64,000 nt of DNA from Nitrospirota bacterium (GCA_004296885.1 SCVN01000020.1:23908-87907), one strand, 5' to 3'. Shown: positions 7,864-16,929, counted from the stretch's first letter. The notes: generated from the letters alone by a model not told the origin. Made by a program: numbers and translations.

Positions 7864-9507
7864 ATGAAGAAGGTCGGCGGACGATTTGCATTGCTGGGCA
7901 TCGTACTGGTGCTTTCGGTGGCGTTTTTTCTTCCCTCCTATCCTCGGCTGTATCAGGCCCTGCCTGACTGGTCGAAGAAGGTCCTTCCGACCAAGGGCAT
8001 CACCCTGGGCCTGGATCTGCAGGGGGGGATCCATCTGGTTCTGGAGGTCGAGGAGGAACGGGCGGTGGAGATCGCCGTGGACCGGTCCGTCACGGCCATG
8101 CAGGATCTGCTGGTCGACAAAAAAATTCCCGTCGAGTCGGTTAAGCGGACCGGGTCCTCCCAGGTCACGCTTGCCTTTCAGAACGCGGATCTGAAGACTC
8201 AGATCCAAAAACTTATGGAGGATTTCCCTTCCTTCTATGAGTTGGAACAGAAGAGCACGGGCGGCAGTCTGGTTTATGAATTGCGCGAAGGGGAGATTAA
8301 GCGGATCAAGGATTCGGCCATCAACCAGGCCTTGGAGACGATCCGGAACCGGATCGACCAATTCGGCGTGGCCGAACCGCTGATCCAGCGACAGGGACTC
8401 AAGCAGATCGTCGTCCAGCTTCCGGGCATTACCGAGCCGAAGCGGGCGAAGGATCTGATCAAGGAAACGGCGCTATTGGAGTTCAAGCTCTTGGACGAGT
8501 CCAGTAAGTTGGCCATGGATCTGCCGCAGCGAATCCCGAAAGGCAAGGAAGACGAGGTTCTCAAGCAGATCGCCGGACAACTTCCGGAAGGGGACCAGAT
8601 CCTGTTCGAGAAAGTGATCGAAAAGGACACGGGCCGAGAATTCCGCACGCCGTTCCTGGTCAAGAAGCGTGTGATGCTGGCCGGGGATGTGCTGAGCGAT
8701 GCGCGCGTTTCGATCGGGCAGTTCAACGAGCCCTACGTGTCGGTGACCTTCGATGCCAAGGGCGCCCGGGAGTTCGAGCGCATCACATCCGAGAACGTCA
8801 AGAAGCGTATGGCGATCGTGCTGGACAATACCATCTATTCCGCCCCCGTCATTCAGGAGCGAATCAGCGGAGGGCGGGCGCAGATCAGCGGCACCTTCAC
8901 CATGCAGGAAGCCAACGATCTGGCGATCGTGCTCCGGGCCGGCGCCTTGCCCGCCCCGCTGAAGATCATCCAGGATCTGACCGTCGGCCCTTCGTTGGGG
9001 CGCGACTCGATCGAGAAGGGGGTCCGTGCCACCCTGTTCGCGGGCGGCTTGGTCGTCCTTTTTATGATGGTCTATTACCGGCTCTCGGGCGTCATCGCCG
9101 ATTTCGCCTTGGCGTTGAACCTGATCTGCCTGATCGGGTCGCTGGCCGGATTGAATGCAACTCTCACGCTGCCCGGCATCGCAGGGATCATTCTGACCAT
9201 CGGCATGGGAGTGGATTCCAACGTCTTGATCTTCGAGCGTATCCGCGAAGAGTTGCGGCAGGGTAAGCCGGTACGTCTGGCGATCGATGGGGGCTATGAC
9301 AAGGCGTTGCTGACGATCATCGACTCCCACGTGACCACCTTAATTACGGGCCTGGCGTTGTTCCTGTTCGGGACCGGGCCGATCAAGGGGTTTGCGGTCA
9401 CGCTCTGCCTGGGGATTGCAATCAACCTGTTCACCGCGCTGGTCGGCACGAAAGTGGTCTTTGACACGTTGAATCAGCGCCGCAAAGTCGAACAATTGAG
9501 CATTTAG
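7864..9507 (+). CDS. secD: Protein translocase subunit SecD
   Basis: RND-superfamily membrane subunit that uses the proton gradient to pull proteins through SecYEG on the periplasmic side. It has an N-terminal helix, the GLDLQGGIHLVLEV motif, a large periplasmic domain (about residues 50-370) and a C-terminal bundle of helices including TIGMGVDSNVLIFERIREE. At 547 residues it is normal for the family. GAGGGA sits just before the ATG. secF follows after 31 bases. Confidence 0.96.
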   Translation: MKKVGGRFALLGIVLVLSVAFFLPSYPRLYQALPDWSKKVLPTKGITLGLDLQGGIHLVLEVEEERAVEIAVDRSVTAMQDLLVDKKIPVESVKRTGSSQVTLAFQNADLKTQIQKLMEDFPSFYELEQKSTGGSLVYELREGEIKRIKDSAINQALETIRNRIDQFGVAEPLIQRQGLKQIVVQLPGITEPKRAKDLIKETALLEFKLLDESSKLAMDLPQRIPKGKEDEVLKQIAGQLPEGDQILFEKVIEKDTGREFRTPFLVKKRVMLAGDVLSDARVSIGQFNEPYVSVTFDAKGAREFERITSENVKKRMAIVLDNTIYSAPVIQERISGGRAQISGTFTMQEANDLAIVLRAGALPAPLKIIQDLTVGPSLGRDSIEKGVRATLFAGGLVVLFMMVYYRLSGVIADFALALNLICLIGSLAGLNATLTLPGIAGIILTIGMGVDSNVLIFERIREELRQGKPVRLAIDGGYDKALLTIIDSHVTTLITGLALFLFGTGPIKGFAVTLCLGIAINLFTALVGTKVVFDTLNQRRKVEQLSI

Positions 9508-9538
9508 CGGTTTCGTCCGAGCTGCGAGAGGGGAATGC

Positions 9539-10456
9539 ATGTTCGAGATTTTGGGGAAGACCAATATTGATTTCATGGGCAAGCGGAAGATCGCGTTTGT
9601 TTTTTCGGGCGTGCTGGTTCTGCTGGGCATCGTGGCCGTGATTCAGATCGCCCGGGGAGCCGCCAACCTCGGGATCGACTTCGCGGGCGGGACCGCCGTG
9701 CAGTTGAAATTCGACCAGCCCATCCCCATCGACGAGGCGCGCAAGGCGCTGGAGTCAAACGGGCTCGCCAATGCGGACTTACAGGAGTTCGTCGAGGCCA
9801 ACAAGCTCCTGGTTCGGGTCAAAACCTCGACCACCATCGAGGAAAAAGTAGCGGACCGGGTCGTTGCCGTCTTCACCAAGGAATTTCCGAACAACAAGTT
9901 TGTGGTGGACGCCTCCACAGAGATTGGCCCCACGATCGGGCAGAAATTACAGCAGGATGCGTTGATCGCTATCCTGGTGTCCTTCCTCGGCATTATTCTG
10001 TATATCGCGGCACGCTTCGAGTTCCGCTTCGGCGTGGCGGCGGCACTCTCTACGTTTCATGATGTGCTGGCCGTGCTGGGCGCGTTTTATATCCTGGACA
10101 AGGAAATCACCTTGCTGGTCGTAACGGCCCTGCTGACGCTGGCCGGGTATTCGCTCACGGATACGGTTGTCGTGTTCGACCGGATACGCGAAAATCTCCG
10201 CGTACGCCGTCGGGATAACATGGAAGCCGTGATCAACAACGGGATCAATCAGGTCTTGAGCCGGACAATCGTAACCAGTCTGACGGTTGTGTTGGTGCTG
10301 ATTCCATTGACCCTGGCCGGGGGCGAAGTCCTGCACGACTTTTCTTTGGCGCTCCTTTGGGGAGTCATTTTCGGGACCTATTCCTCGGTCTTTGTCGCCA
10401 GCCCCTTGCTGCTGATCTGGCCAGGCCGGGAGGGGCGGCTGCTCAAGCGAGGGTAG
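9539..10456 (+). CDS. secF: Protein translocase subunit SecF
   Basis: Partner of SecD in the SecDF-YajC complex. Key segments are NLGIDFAGGTAVQLKF after the first helix, a periplasmic domain, and the conserved TLAGYSLTDTVVVFDRIREN in the fourth helix region. Length (305) is normal and a GAGAGGGG ribosome site precedes the ATG. It closes the tgt-yajC-secD-secF group. No hairpin terminator was seen before the next gene. Confidence 0.96.
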   Translation: MFEILGKTNIDFMGKRKIAFVFSGVLVLLGIVAVIQIARGAANLGIDFAGGTAVQLKFDQPIPIDEARKALESNGLANADLQEFVEANKLLVRVKTSTTIEEKVADRVVAVFTKEFPNNKFVVDASTEIGPTIGQKLQQDALIAILVSFLGIILYIAARFEFRFGVAAALSTFHDVLAVLGAFYILDKEITLLVVTALLTLAGYSLTDTVVVFDRIRENLRVRRRDNMEAVINNGINQVLSRTIVTSLTVVLVLIPLTLAGGEVLHDFSLALLWGVIFGTYSSVFVASPLLLIWPGREGRLLKRG

Positions 10457-10467
10457 GAGGAAGTTTC

Positions 10468-10578
10468 ATGTTACCTTTGCTTGACATTCAAGAGAAGCCG
10501 AATGAAAATGAGCACATAGAAAGGATGATTTGTTACCTAAATGACAGCCTGGAGTCGGTCACACAGTCTCCAGCGTAA
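10468..10578 (+). CDS. Possible 36-residue leader peptide before the sensor kinase
   Basis: A short frame beginning at ATG 10468 has a near-ideal AGGAGG (10455-10460) 7 nt upstream. It encodes an acidic, non-hydrophobic peptide (MLPLLDIQEKPNENEH...) and overlaps the first 38 bases of the kinase gene. The kinase start itself lacks a visible ribosome site, so the short frame may serve translational coupling. It could also be chance; I know no homologue. Confidence 0.4.
   Translation: MLPLLDIQEKPNENEHIERMICYLNDSLESVTQSPA
10481..10509 (+). promoter_or_regulatory. Candidate sigma70 promoter for the two-component operon
   Basis: A perfect -35 TTGACA (10481-10486), a 17-bp spacer and a weaker -10 GAAAAT (10504-10509). 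It lies inside the short leader frame, 31 bases before the kinase start, so a transcript from here would drop the leader's ribosome site. Confidence 0.4.
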
Positions 10579-13500
10579 GATCATTACGGCCATCGTAATG
10601 GTCGGTCTCCTGCCTCTGAGCCTCTCTCTCTTCCTGACCTACGTTGAAGAACGCCGCGCTCTCCGTGAGAGTGTCGGAGCCAATTTCAAGGAATCGGCAG
10701 TAGAAGCGGCGCGCCGGGTGGAAATGCAGGTCACCCGCGGTCTCAGCGAAGCGCAACAGCTGGCTGCGACCCCGTTCCTGCGGACGGCCGTGACCGAGGC
10801 CAACCGAGGCTATGCGGACAAAGACGAGGCCAGCATCCAAGCCATGATCAAGGACTGGCAGCAGCAGTGGCGTCAGCGGGAGCGCCGCAACGAATTCCCT
10901 CTGTTCATCAATCGCATCGTGACGAATTACCTGATCCGCTGGCATGACATTCGGCGCTCGGACTACGTGGGGATTTTCGTGACCGACGCGCGCGGAGCCT
11001 TGGTGGTCAGCTCGATTCCCCAGGTGGAATATTACTATGGCAAGAGTGCTTGGTGGCGGGCGGTATACAGCGGCGGGACCGGGCAGCAATACGTCGGCGA
11101 AATCTACTTCGATCCTTCTTTCGGCACCCATGTGCTGAATGTGTCGGTGCCGATTCTCGATGACGACCAGCGGGCTGCGGTTGGAGCTGTGACGGTCCTG
11201 TTGCGGCGAGACTCGCTGTTCCAGGCGGTGGCGGAGATCACGGTCGGCCAGACGGGACATGCGATGTTGTTGGCTTCGGACGGGACGCTGTTGATCTGTC
11301 CGGTCCTCCCCCCCGAGGAGCATTCGGTGACCCCGGCCTTGCTCCAATCCGTCGCCGATCTTCAGGCCGGATGGGTTGTGGCCGCCGATGACACGCATGG
11401 CGGTCGCGAGGGCATTGTCGGATTTTCTCCTGTCCGCTTGGGCGGCAAGCTCGCTCCGGGAAGCCTCGATGGAAAACGATGGCTGACCGTCGTCCGGCAG
11501 AACCCGGAAGAAACCTATGCCCCGTTGAACCAACTGGTGATCAAGGTCGCCGCCTACGGGGTCTTGGTCTTCGCCCTGCTCTGGGGCACGGGCGTGCTTG
11601 CGGCTCGGCGGATTGTCCGCCCGGTCCAGGCTCTCCACGAAGGAGTCAAGCGGATCGGGACCGGCAATCTGGACCAGCGGCTGTCGCTGCAGACCGGCGA
11701 TGAAATCGAGCAACTGGCTGAGGCGTTCAACGGGATGGCTGCGAATCTGAAGGCCTCGTTCACCCAGTTGGAGCAGCGGATGGCGGATATCCGCAGGCTG
11801 GAGGAACGGTATCGAGATCTGATCGAGAACTCGCCGGAGATGATCCACCAGATTAACAAGGCGGGGCAGTTCGTGCATGTCAATCAGACCGAGCTGGACA
11901 AACTGGGCTATAGCCTGGAGGAGATGTTGGCGATGCGTCTGTGGGACATCGTCCCGCAGGGACGCGGGCCGGAAATCCTGGCCTACCTCGAACGGATGGT
12001 GTCGAAGGGGCGGTCCACGATCGAAACGGTGTTTCTGAGCAAAGACGGCCGGCCGATCGACGTTGAAATCCACTCCACTGCGCTATTCGACACCGAGGGC
12101 GGGGGCCTTGTGTACTCTCGTGCATTTGTGCGGGACATCACCCAACGCAAGGCGTTGGAACAGAAGGTCCAGCGGCATACAACCCAACTGGAGCAGGAAG
12201 TAGCCGAACGGACCCAGCAATTGTCGCTCTCGCAGAAACGGTATAAGGCGCTCTTCGACCTGGCAGCGGATCCGGTCTTCATGGTGGAATCAAATGGCTG
12301 CATAATGGCGGTCAATCAGCGTGAAGAGCGAGTTCTGGGCTATCCGGAGGCCGATTTGATCGGCCGCCCGCTGCTCAATCTGATCTCTTCCCACCATCAA
12401 GAACTCACGCGTGCCTTGATGGAGAAGATCGTACGAGGCGAGCAGCAAGTGCCCACGGAGGAAATCGAAGTGGTGGGCCGTGACGGTGCGCCCATGCTGG
12501 TTGAGATGGACCTGATTCGGATCGAGGACGGCTCTGCGGTCTCCATCATGGTGCAACTCCGGGATATTACGGAACGCAAACGGTTGGAGCAGCAACTGCA
12601 CGAGTACAGCGTGGAGCTCGAAGCCAAGGTCAAGGCCAGGACCAGGGAGATAGAGGAAACCAAGACTTACCTGGAAAATCTTCTCGAGAACGCGAACGAT
12701 GTCATCTATACGTTGGATACGGAGCAGCGGTTCACCTATGTCAACAACAAAGTCGCCGCCTGGGGTTATCGCAAGGAAGATCTGATCGGCCGCCCTTACC
12801 TCTCGTTGCTTTCGAAGCGACACCGTGGGCGTCGTCTGAAGAGTACGCTGGATATCGGCGCCAAGCAGGTCTATGAGGTCGAGGTGCTGAGTTGTTCGGG
12901 GGATACGCGGACGGTCATGGTGAGCGTGTCGCCGCTTCACGATCCGGACGGCCGTATCCAGGGCGTCCTGGGTATTGCGCGGGACATCACCGACACCAAG
13001 AAGCTGGAGCAACAGATACTCAATACCGAGAAGCTGGCGTCGGTTGGAAAGCTCGCCGCCGGTGTCGCCCATGAGATCAACAATCCGTTGGGCGGAATTC
13101 TCAACTGCTTGTACAACTTGCGCAAGGGGACGCTGTCGCCAGCCAGGCAGGAGGAATACGTGGTCTCAATGGAAGACGGGCTTCGGCGGGTCCAGAAGAT
13201 CGTCCGGCAGTTGTTGGACTTTTCCCAACAGCACGAACCGGAGCTTTCTTCCACGGACATCAATGCGGTCGTCGAGCGTGTCTTGGTGCTCACCGAGCAT
13301 GTCTTTGTGGCCGGCCAGATCCGTCTGGACAAGCAGCTCCAGGCAGATCTGCCCGCTTTGATGGTGGATCAGCACATGCTCGAACAGGTCTTGATGAACT
13401 TGGTCCTGAACGCGACTCAAGCGATCAAGGGCGGGGGAACTGTCACCATCCGGACCCGGGTCGTGGGCGAAGCCTGCGTGATCGAGGTGCAAGACACGGG

Positions 13501-13720
13501 TTGCGGCATCCAGCCCCATGTCTTGTCGCGTATTTTTGACCCCTTCTTTACGACCAAGGGCGTGGGCGAAGGAACCGGTTTGGGCCTGTCCGTCAGCCTC
13601 GGGATCGTGGAACGGCATGGCGGCCAGATTCTGGTCGAAAGCGAGGTGGGGCAGGGAGCGCTGTTCACCGTGTCGCTTCCGCTTGTACGGGAACGGGTCG
13701 CGACAGGGAGGATCGCATGA
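10541..13720 (+). CDS. Multi-PAS membrane sensor histidine kinase
   Basis: A 1059-residue hybrid-free sensor kinase. A transmembrane helix (about 16-33) and a large periplasmic dCache-like sensor region are followed by a second helix (about 333-350), HAMP (about 355-405), three PAS domains (about 425-545, 570-685, 700-820), HisKA and HATPase_c. The phosphoacceptor is H844 in GVAHEINNPLGG. The ATP-binding N box (NLVLNATQAI) and G boxes (DTGCGI, GEGTGLGLSV) are intact. The ATG at 10541 is directly preceded by an in-frame TAA, so no longer N terminus is possible. The stop overlaps the response-regulator ATG (ATGA), making them a cognate pair. The signal sensed is unknown. Confidence 0.92.
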   Translation: MTAWSRSHSLQRKIITAIVMVGLLPLSLSLFLTYVEERRALRESVGANFKESAVEAARRVEMQVTRGLSEAQQLAATPFLRTAVTEANRGYADKDEASIQAMIKDWQQQWRQRERRNEFPLFINRIVTNYLIRWHDIRRSDYVGIFVTDARGALVVSSIPQVEYYYGKSAWWRAVYSGGTGQQYVGEIYFDPSFGTHVLNVSVPILDDDQRAAVGAVTVLLRRDSLFQAVAEITVGQTGHAMLLASDGTLLICPVLPPEEHSVTPALLQSVADLQAGWVVAADDTHGGREGIVGFSPVRLGGKLAPGSLDGKRWLTVVRQNPEETYAPLNQLVIKVAAYGVLVFALLWGTGVLAARRIVRPVQALHEGVKRIGTGNLDQRLSLQTGDEIEQLAEAFNGMAANLKASFTQLEQRMADIRRLEERYRDLIENSPEMIHQINKAGQFVHVNQTELDKLGYSLEEMLAMRLWDIVPQGRGPEILAYLERMVSKGRSTIETVFLSKDGRPIDVEIHSTALFDTEGGGLVYSRAFVRDITQRKALEQKVQRHTTQLEQEVAERTQQLSLSQKRYKALFDLAADPVFMVESNGCIMAVNQREERVLGYPEADLIGRPLLNLISSHHQELTRALMEKIVRGEQQVPTEEIEVVGRDGAPMLVEMDLIRIEDGSAVSIMVQLRDITERKRLEQQLHEYSVELEAKVKARTREIEETKTYLENLLENANDVIYTLDTEQRFTYVNNKVAAWGYRKEDLIGRPYLSLLSKRHRGRRLKSTLDIGAKQVYEVEVLSCSGDTRTVMVSVSPLHDPDGRIQGVLGIARDITDTKKLEQQILNTEKLASVGKLAAGVAHEINNPLGGILNCLYNLRKGTLSPARQEEYVVSMEDGLRRVQKIVRQLLDFSQQHEPELSSTDINAVVERVLVLTEHVFVAGQIRLDKQLQADLPALMVDQHMLEQVLMNLVLNATQAIKGGGTVTIRTRVVGEACVIEVQDTGCGIQPHVLSRIFDPFFTTKGVGEGTGLGLSVSLGIVERHGGQILVESEVGQGALFTVSLPLVRERVATGRIA

Positions 13721-15162
13721 AAGCTCCGTCGGTCTTGATCATCGACGACGAGCCCCTGATGCGGCTCTCGATGCTCGATGCGCTGAAGGCCGTCGGCTAT
13801 GACGTGCGTGCGGCGGCTACGGGGCAGGAGGGCCAAGCCATCCTCGCCTCCAACACGTTTGACATCGTGATTACCGACCTTCGCCTGCCCGGGTCGGATG
13901 GATTGTCGTTGCTCCAGGTGTGCAAGCAGCGGTCGCCACGTTCCGAGGTGATCCTGATTACGGCGCATGGCTCGGTGGAAACGGCGGTCGAGGCGATGAA
14001 GCTGGGCGCATACGACTACGTCACCAAACCCTTTGGGATGGACGAGCTGTTGTTGATTGTGGACCGGGTTTCGAAGGTGTTGGCGCTGCGCCAGGAAAAT
14101 TTGCAGTTGCGCGAAGAGCTGGAGGGACGGTTCAGCTTCGAGGGTATTCTCGGGAAGAACGATCGGATGCGGGAGGTACTGGAGAAGATCCAGCTGGTTT
14201 CGGCTACGGATTCAACCGTGCTGATTGTCGGGGAGAGCGGGACCGGGAAAGAACTGGTGGCCAATGCGCTGCACCGCAGCAGCCCGCGCCGCGATCACGC
14301 ACTGATCAAGGTGAGCTGCGCGGCCTTGCCGGAGACCTTGCTGGAGGCGGAACTCTTCGGGCACGAAAAGGGGGCGTTCACGGGTGCGCTCAAGCAGCGG
14401 AGGGGCCGTTTCGAACTGGCGCACAAGGGGACGCTGTTCCTGGACGAGATCGGCGAAATTTCTCCCGTAGTGCAGGTGAAGCTGCTGCGCGTGTTGCAGG
14501 AGCGGCAATTCGAACGGGTGGGGGGGAGCGAAACCGTCGAGGTGGATGTGCGGCTCGTCTGTGCCACGCAGAAAGATCTCAAGAAAGAGGTGCAACAGGG
14601 ACGGTTTCGGGAAGACCTCTATTATCGCCTCAACGTCGTCCCGGTGATCTTGCCCCCGCTGCGCGAGCGTCGGGAAGATGTGCTGTTGATCGGCGAACAC
14701 ATGTTGCAGGCCCGCGCGGCGAAAACAAGTAAGCCCGTGAAGGGGTTTTCCCAGCGGGCCCAGGAGCTCTTGCTCCGCTACTCGTTCCCGGGCAACGTGC
14801 GCGAATTGGAAAACATGATCGAGCGGGCGGTCGCCCTGGGGCGTCCGGAGGAGGATGTACAGCCCTGGGATCTCTGCGGATTTTCCGCGTGCCCCTACTT
14901 GGGCGGGACGCAGCAGGAGACCTGCGGGTTTTGCAGCGAGGGTTTGACCGGCAAGCGGGCGACCAGCGCCATGCTGGACTCGCTGGCTTCGGCCAGAGAA
15001 GAGTTCGAGAAGGACTATATCCTGGCCGTGCTGGAGCGGGTCGGCGGAAGCCGGACGGAAGCGTCGCGGTTACTGGGGCTCTCCCGAAAAGCCTTGTGGG
15101 AAAAGTGCAAGCGCTATGGCATCCCCTCCGCGCGTAGCGAGGCGGACGACGAAGGCGAGTAG
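13717..15162 (+). CDS. NtrC-family sigma54-dependent response regulator
   Basis: 481 residues: a receiver domain with phospho-acceptor D54 (VITDLRLPG), then an AAA+ domain with Walker A GESGTGKE (about 172-179) and the sigma54-contacting GAFTGA loop (about 219), and a C-terminal Fis-type helix-turn-helix (RVGGSRTEASRLLGLSRKAL). It should open sigma54 promoters when phosphorylated by the upstream kinase. Between the AAA+ domain and the helix-turn-helix are four cysteines, C387, C392, C403 and C406 (CGFSAC ... CGFC), which is unusual for the family and could bind metal. A terminator follows about 190 bases downstream. Confidence 0.93.
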   Translation: MKAPSVLIIDDEPLMRLSMLDALKAVGYDVRAAATGQEGQAILASNTFDIVITDLRLPGSDGLSLLQVCKQRSPRSEVILITAHGSVETAVEAMKLGAYDYVTKPFGMDELLLIVDRVSKVLALRQENLQLREELEGRFSFEGILGKNDRMREVLEKIQLVSATDSTVLIVGESGTGKELVANALHRSSPRRDHALIKVSCAALPETLLEAELFGHEKGAFTGALKQRRGRFELAHKGTLFLDEIGEISPVVQVKLLRVLQERQFERVGGSETVEVDVRLVCATQKDLKKEVQQGRFREDLYYRLNVVPVILPPLRERREDVLLIGEHMLQARAAKTSKPVKGFSQRAQELLLRYSFPGNVRELENMIERAVALGRPEEDVQPWDLCGFSACPYLGGTQQETCGFCSEGLTGKRATSAMLDSLASAREEFEKDYILAVLERVGGSRTEASRLLGLSRKALWEKCKRYGIPSARSEADDEGE

Positions 15163-15217
15163 TCGCTAGCAGGGTAGCGAGGCCCTCGCGTCCCCGCCTC
15201 TCGAAACGACCCTTCCG

Positions 15218-15293
15218 GGCTCTGCCGGGCGGAACTCCTTCGGAAATTCCTTCGCGGACTCAGTCAGTTTCCGCTTTCCTTCCCGGCAGAGCC
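15218..15293. repeat. 12-bp inverted repeat in the intergenic region
   Basis: GGCTCTGCCGGG (15218-15229) is exactly complementary to CCCGGCAGAGCC (15282-15293). Just inside the arms GCGGAACT pairs imperfectly with AGTTTCCGC, so a long stem around a roughly 35-nt loop is possible. It sits in the 431-base gap between the response regulator and the WD40 gene (15163-15593), where no credible gene was seen. It may be a REP-like repeat or an RNA structure. Confidence 0.6.
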
Positions 15294-15355
15294 TCGGTGG
15301 GTGCCCCGCTTCTCCGGCAATGTCCGCTCGGCCTCGCCACCCCACTTTTGAGAAT

Positions 15356-15400
15356 GAAAGGCGACAGGCTTGTAGCGGCCTGTCGCCTTTCTATTTTTAT
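15356..15400 (+). terminator. Rho-independent terminator of the two-component operon
   Basis: A perfect 14-bp stem, GAAAGGCGACAGGC (15356-15369) with GCCTGTCGCCTTTC (15378-15391), has an 8-nt loop and is followed by TATTTTTATT. It terminates transcription coming from the kinase/regulator pair. On the other strand no T-run follows, so it probably does not serve the WD40 gene. Confidence 0.88.
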
Positions 15401-15593
15401 TAGCGGCTGGAAGGGATGAACTCGGAGGCGTTCGGCATGGCGGGATCGAGACATCGAGTGCTGCGGGATCGCCGCGAGCCGTTCTGCTGGTCCGGTGAGG
15501 CGAGCGGCCAACAGTACAACGTGAATAGCCGTGAAGGATCAACGCATCGTGCCGACGCCGGAGCAGTTCGCCCTTCGTCAGCCGCCGTCGAGT

Positions 15594-16694
15594 CTACTCC
15601 TGGGGCTCCGCCCCGCCTTCCCACAACTTCACGGTGCGGTCCCAAGAGGCGCTGAGCAGACGTTGTCCGTCAGGGGAGAAAGTGACGCCGCGCACCGCTC
15701 CGGTATGGGCCTTCAACGTTCTGAAATGGCGGCCCGCGGCCAGGTCCCAGAGCTTGATCTGGTTGTCGTCCCCGGAACTGGCCAAGACCCGTCCGTCCGG
15801 CGACACGGCCAGGGACCGGACCCATCCCCCGTGGCCCTTGAGCGTCCGAATCTCGGTCATCTGGGGCATTTGGAAGAACTTGATCGTGGCGTCGCGGCTC
15901 CCGCTGATCAGCACCTGGCCGTCCGGCGTGAAGGTCAACGCGCCGATCCAATAGAGCATCGGTTTCTGGAACCCGCCCTCGTCCTCGACGAAGTACCCGC
16001 GATACTCGGTGGTGTCGTCGTCCTCGATCTCCTGCCAGTGGCCGTTGTGGAGGATCTTTTCTTCGCCGCTCGGAAGGACCTCCCAGAGCTTGATCTTGCC
16101 GATGTCGGATCCGCTGGCTAAATGGAAGCCATCCGGGGAGAAGGCGACCACCGGAGACCAATGGTGGTCGAACTGATCCTTTCCGAGCAGGGTCATGAGT
16201 TCGGTGCCGGTGCTGATTTCCCAGATCTTGATGTCTTTGTTGTGGCTGCCCCGGGCGAGCATGAGCCCGTCGGGAGAGAGCGATAGGCTACAGACGTTAT
16301 GGTCGTAGCGCGTGAAGAGCAGCTTAGTGGGCTCCCCCGTCTTGGGGTTCCAGAGTCGAATGGTCCGGTCCTCACTGCCGGTGATCAGCGTCTGTCCGTC
16401 CGGGGTATAGAGGATGGCGCGGATGTCGTGGGTATGGCCGCGCAGGGACCGCAGCAGCCGTCCGGTTTCGATGTCCCAAATGCGGACCAGCCGGTCCGCG
16501 CCTCCGCTGGCAAAGGTGAGCCCGTCCGGCGAGAAGGCGACGGCCCAGATTCCGTGAGAATGGCCGCGGAACGTTTTCACCTCCCTGGTGCCGGCTTTCC
16601 AATATTCCAGGAGGTCGGCCGGCGGCGTCGATGTTCCAAGCGAGACTGAGCCTGGCTGGCTGCTGGAGGGGAGGGGCTGGGTCATTTCAGTCAT
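15594..16694 (-). CDS. WD40-repeat beta-propeller protein
   Basis: 366 residues consisting almost wholly of seven WD40 repeats, enough for one closed propeller. Repeat signatures include FRGHSHGIWAVAFSPDG, LRGHTHDIRAILYTPDG, LKGHGGWVRSLAVSPDG and LKAHTGAVRGVTFSPDG, most ending in a WD-type strand such as VRIWDIETG. Repeat 5 carries a long acidic insert (EIEDDDTTEYRGYFVEDEGG). No signal peptide is seen, so it is likely a cytoplasmic scaffold. AAGGAG lies 10 nt before the ATG on the minus strand. It is divergent from the HExxH protein gene; its partner is unknown. Confidence 0.88.
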   Translation of the reverse strand: MTEMTQPLPSSSQPGSVSLGTSTPPADLLEYWKAGTREVKTFRGHSHGIWAVAFSPDGLTFASGGADRLVRIWDIETGRLLRSLRGHTHDIRAILYTPDGQTLITGSEDRTIRLWNPKTGEPTKLLFTRYDHNVCSLSLSPDGLMLARGSHNKDIKIWEISTGTELMTLLGKDQFDHHWSPVVAFSPDGFHLASGSDIGKIKLWEVLPSGEEKILHNGHWQEIEDDDTTEYRGYFVEDEGGFQKPMLYWIGALTFTPDGQVLISGSRDATIKFFQMPQMTEIRTLKGHGGWVRSLAVSPDGRVLASSGDDNQIKLWDLAAGRHFRTLKAHTGAVRGVTFSPDGQRLLSASWDRTVKLWEGGAEPQE

Positions 16695-16739
16695 AACGCA
16701 CGTACTCCTTAATAGCAGCAGCCGCGGAGGCCCTGCCGG

Positions 16740-16753
16740 GTATTTGCAAATAC
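16740..16753. promoter_or_regulatory. Perfect 14-bp palindrome, operator-like
   Basis: GTATTTGCAAATAC is its own reverse complement. It lies between the divergent WD40 and HExxH genes and overlaps the -35 element of the candidate plus-strand promoter, where a dimeric repressor or activator could bind. The protein that binds it is not identifiable here. Confidence 0.5.
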
Positions 16754-16773
16754 AGCGGCTGGATGGCTATAAT
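16744..16773 (+). promoter_or_regulatory. Candidate promoter for the HExxH-ferredoxin pair
   Basis: A -35-like TTGCAA (16744-16749), an 18-bp spacer and a perfect TATAAT (16768-16773). The leader to the first start codon would be about 150 nt. Confidence 0.5.
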
Positions 16774-16791
16774 CAGCGCAGGATTGCGTTG

Positions 16792-16821
16792 ATCATAAAA
16801 GATGGTTTGCAAGCAAGTCAA
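16792..16821 (-). promoter_or_regulatory. Candidate promoter for the WD40 gene
   Basis: On the minus strand TTGACT (16821-16816) and TATGAT (16797-16792) are separated by 18 bp; each matches consensus at five of six positions. It would give a leader of about 90 nt before the WD40 ATG. The plus-strand promoter elements lie just downstream, so the two transcription units could interfere. Confidence 0.6.
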
Positions 16822-16929
16822 GCCGCCGTATCCGTTCACGCCTCCGGTCAACCCTGAGATTCCTTCTCTCGTGTGAACGTAGCCGGTTAAGGCCAAGCGC
16901 AGCCGCGAGCAAGCAGGAGACACCCGTCC

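Noticed and set aside
8473..9330. Minus-strand frame opposite secD
   Set aside because: Entirely antisense to conserved SecD motifs, with no ribosome site or family match.
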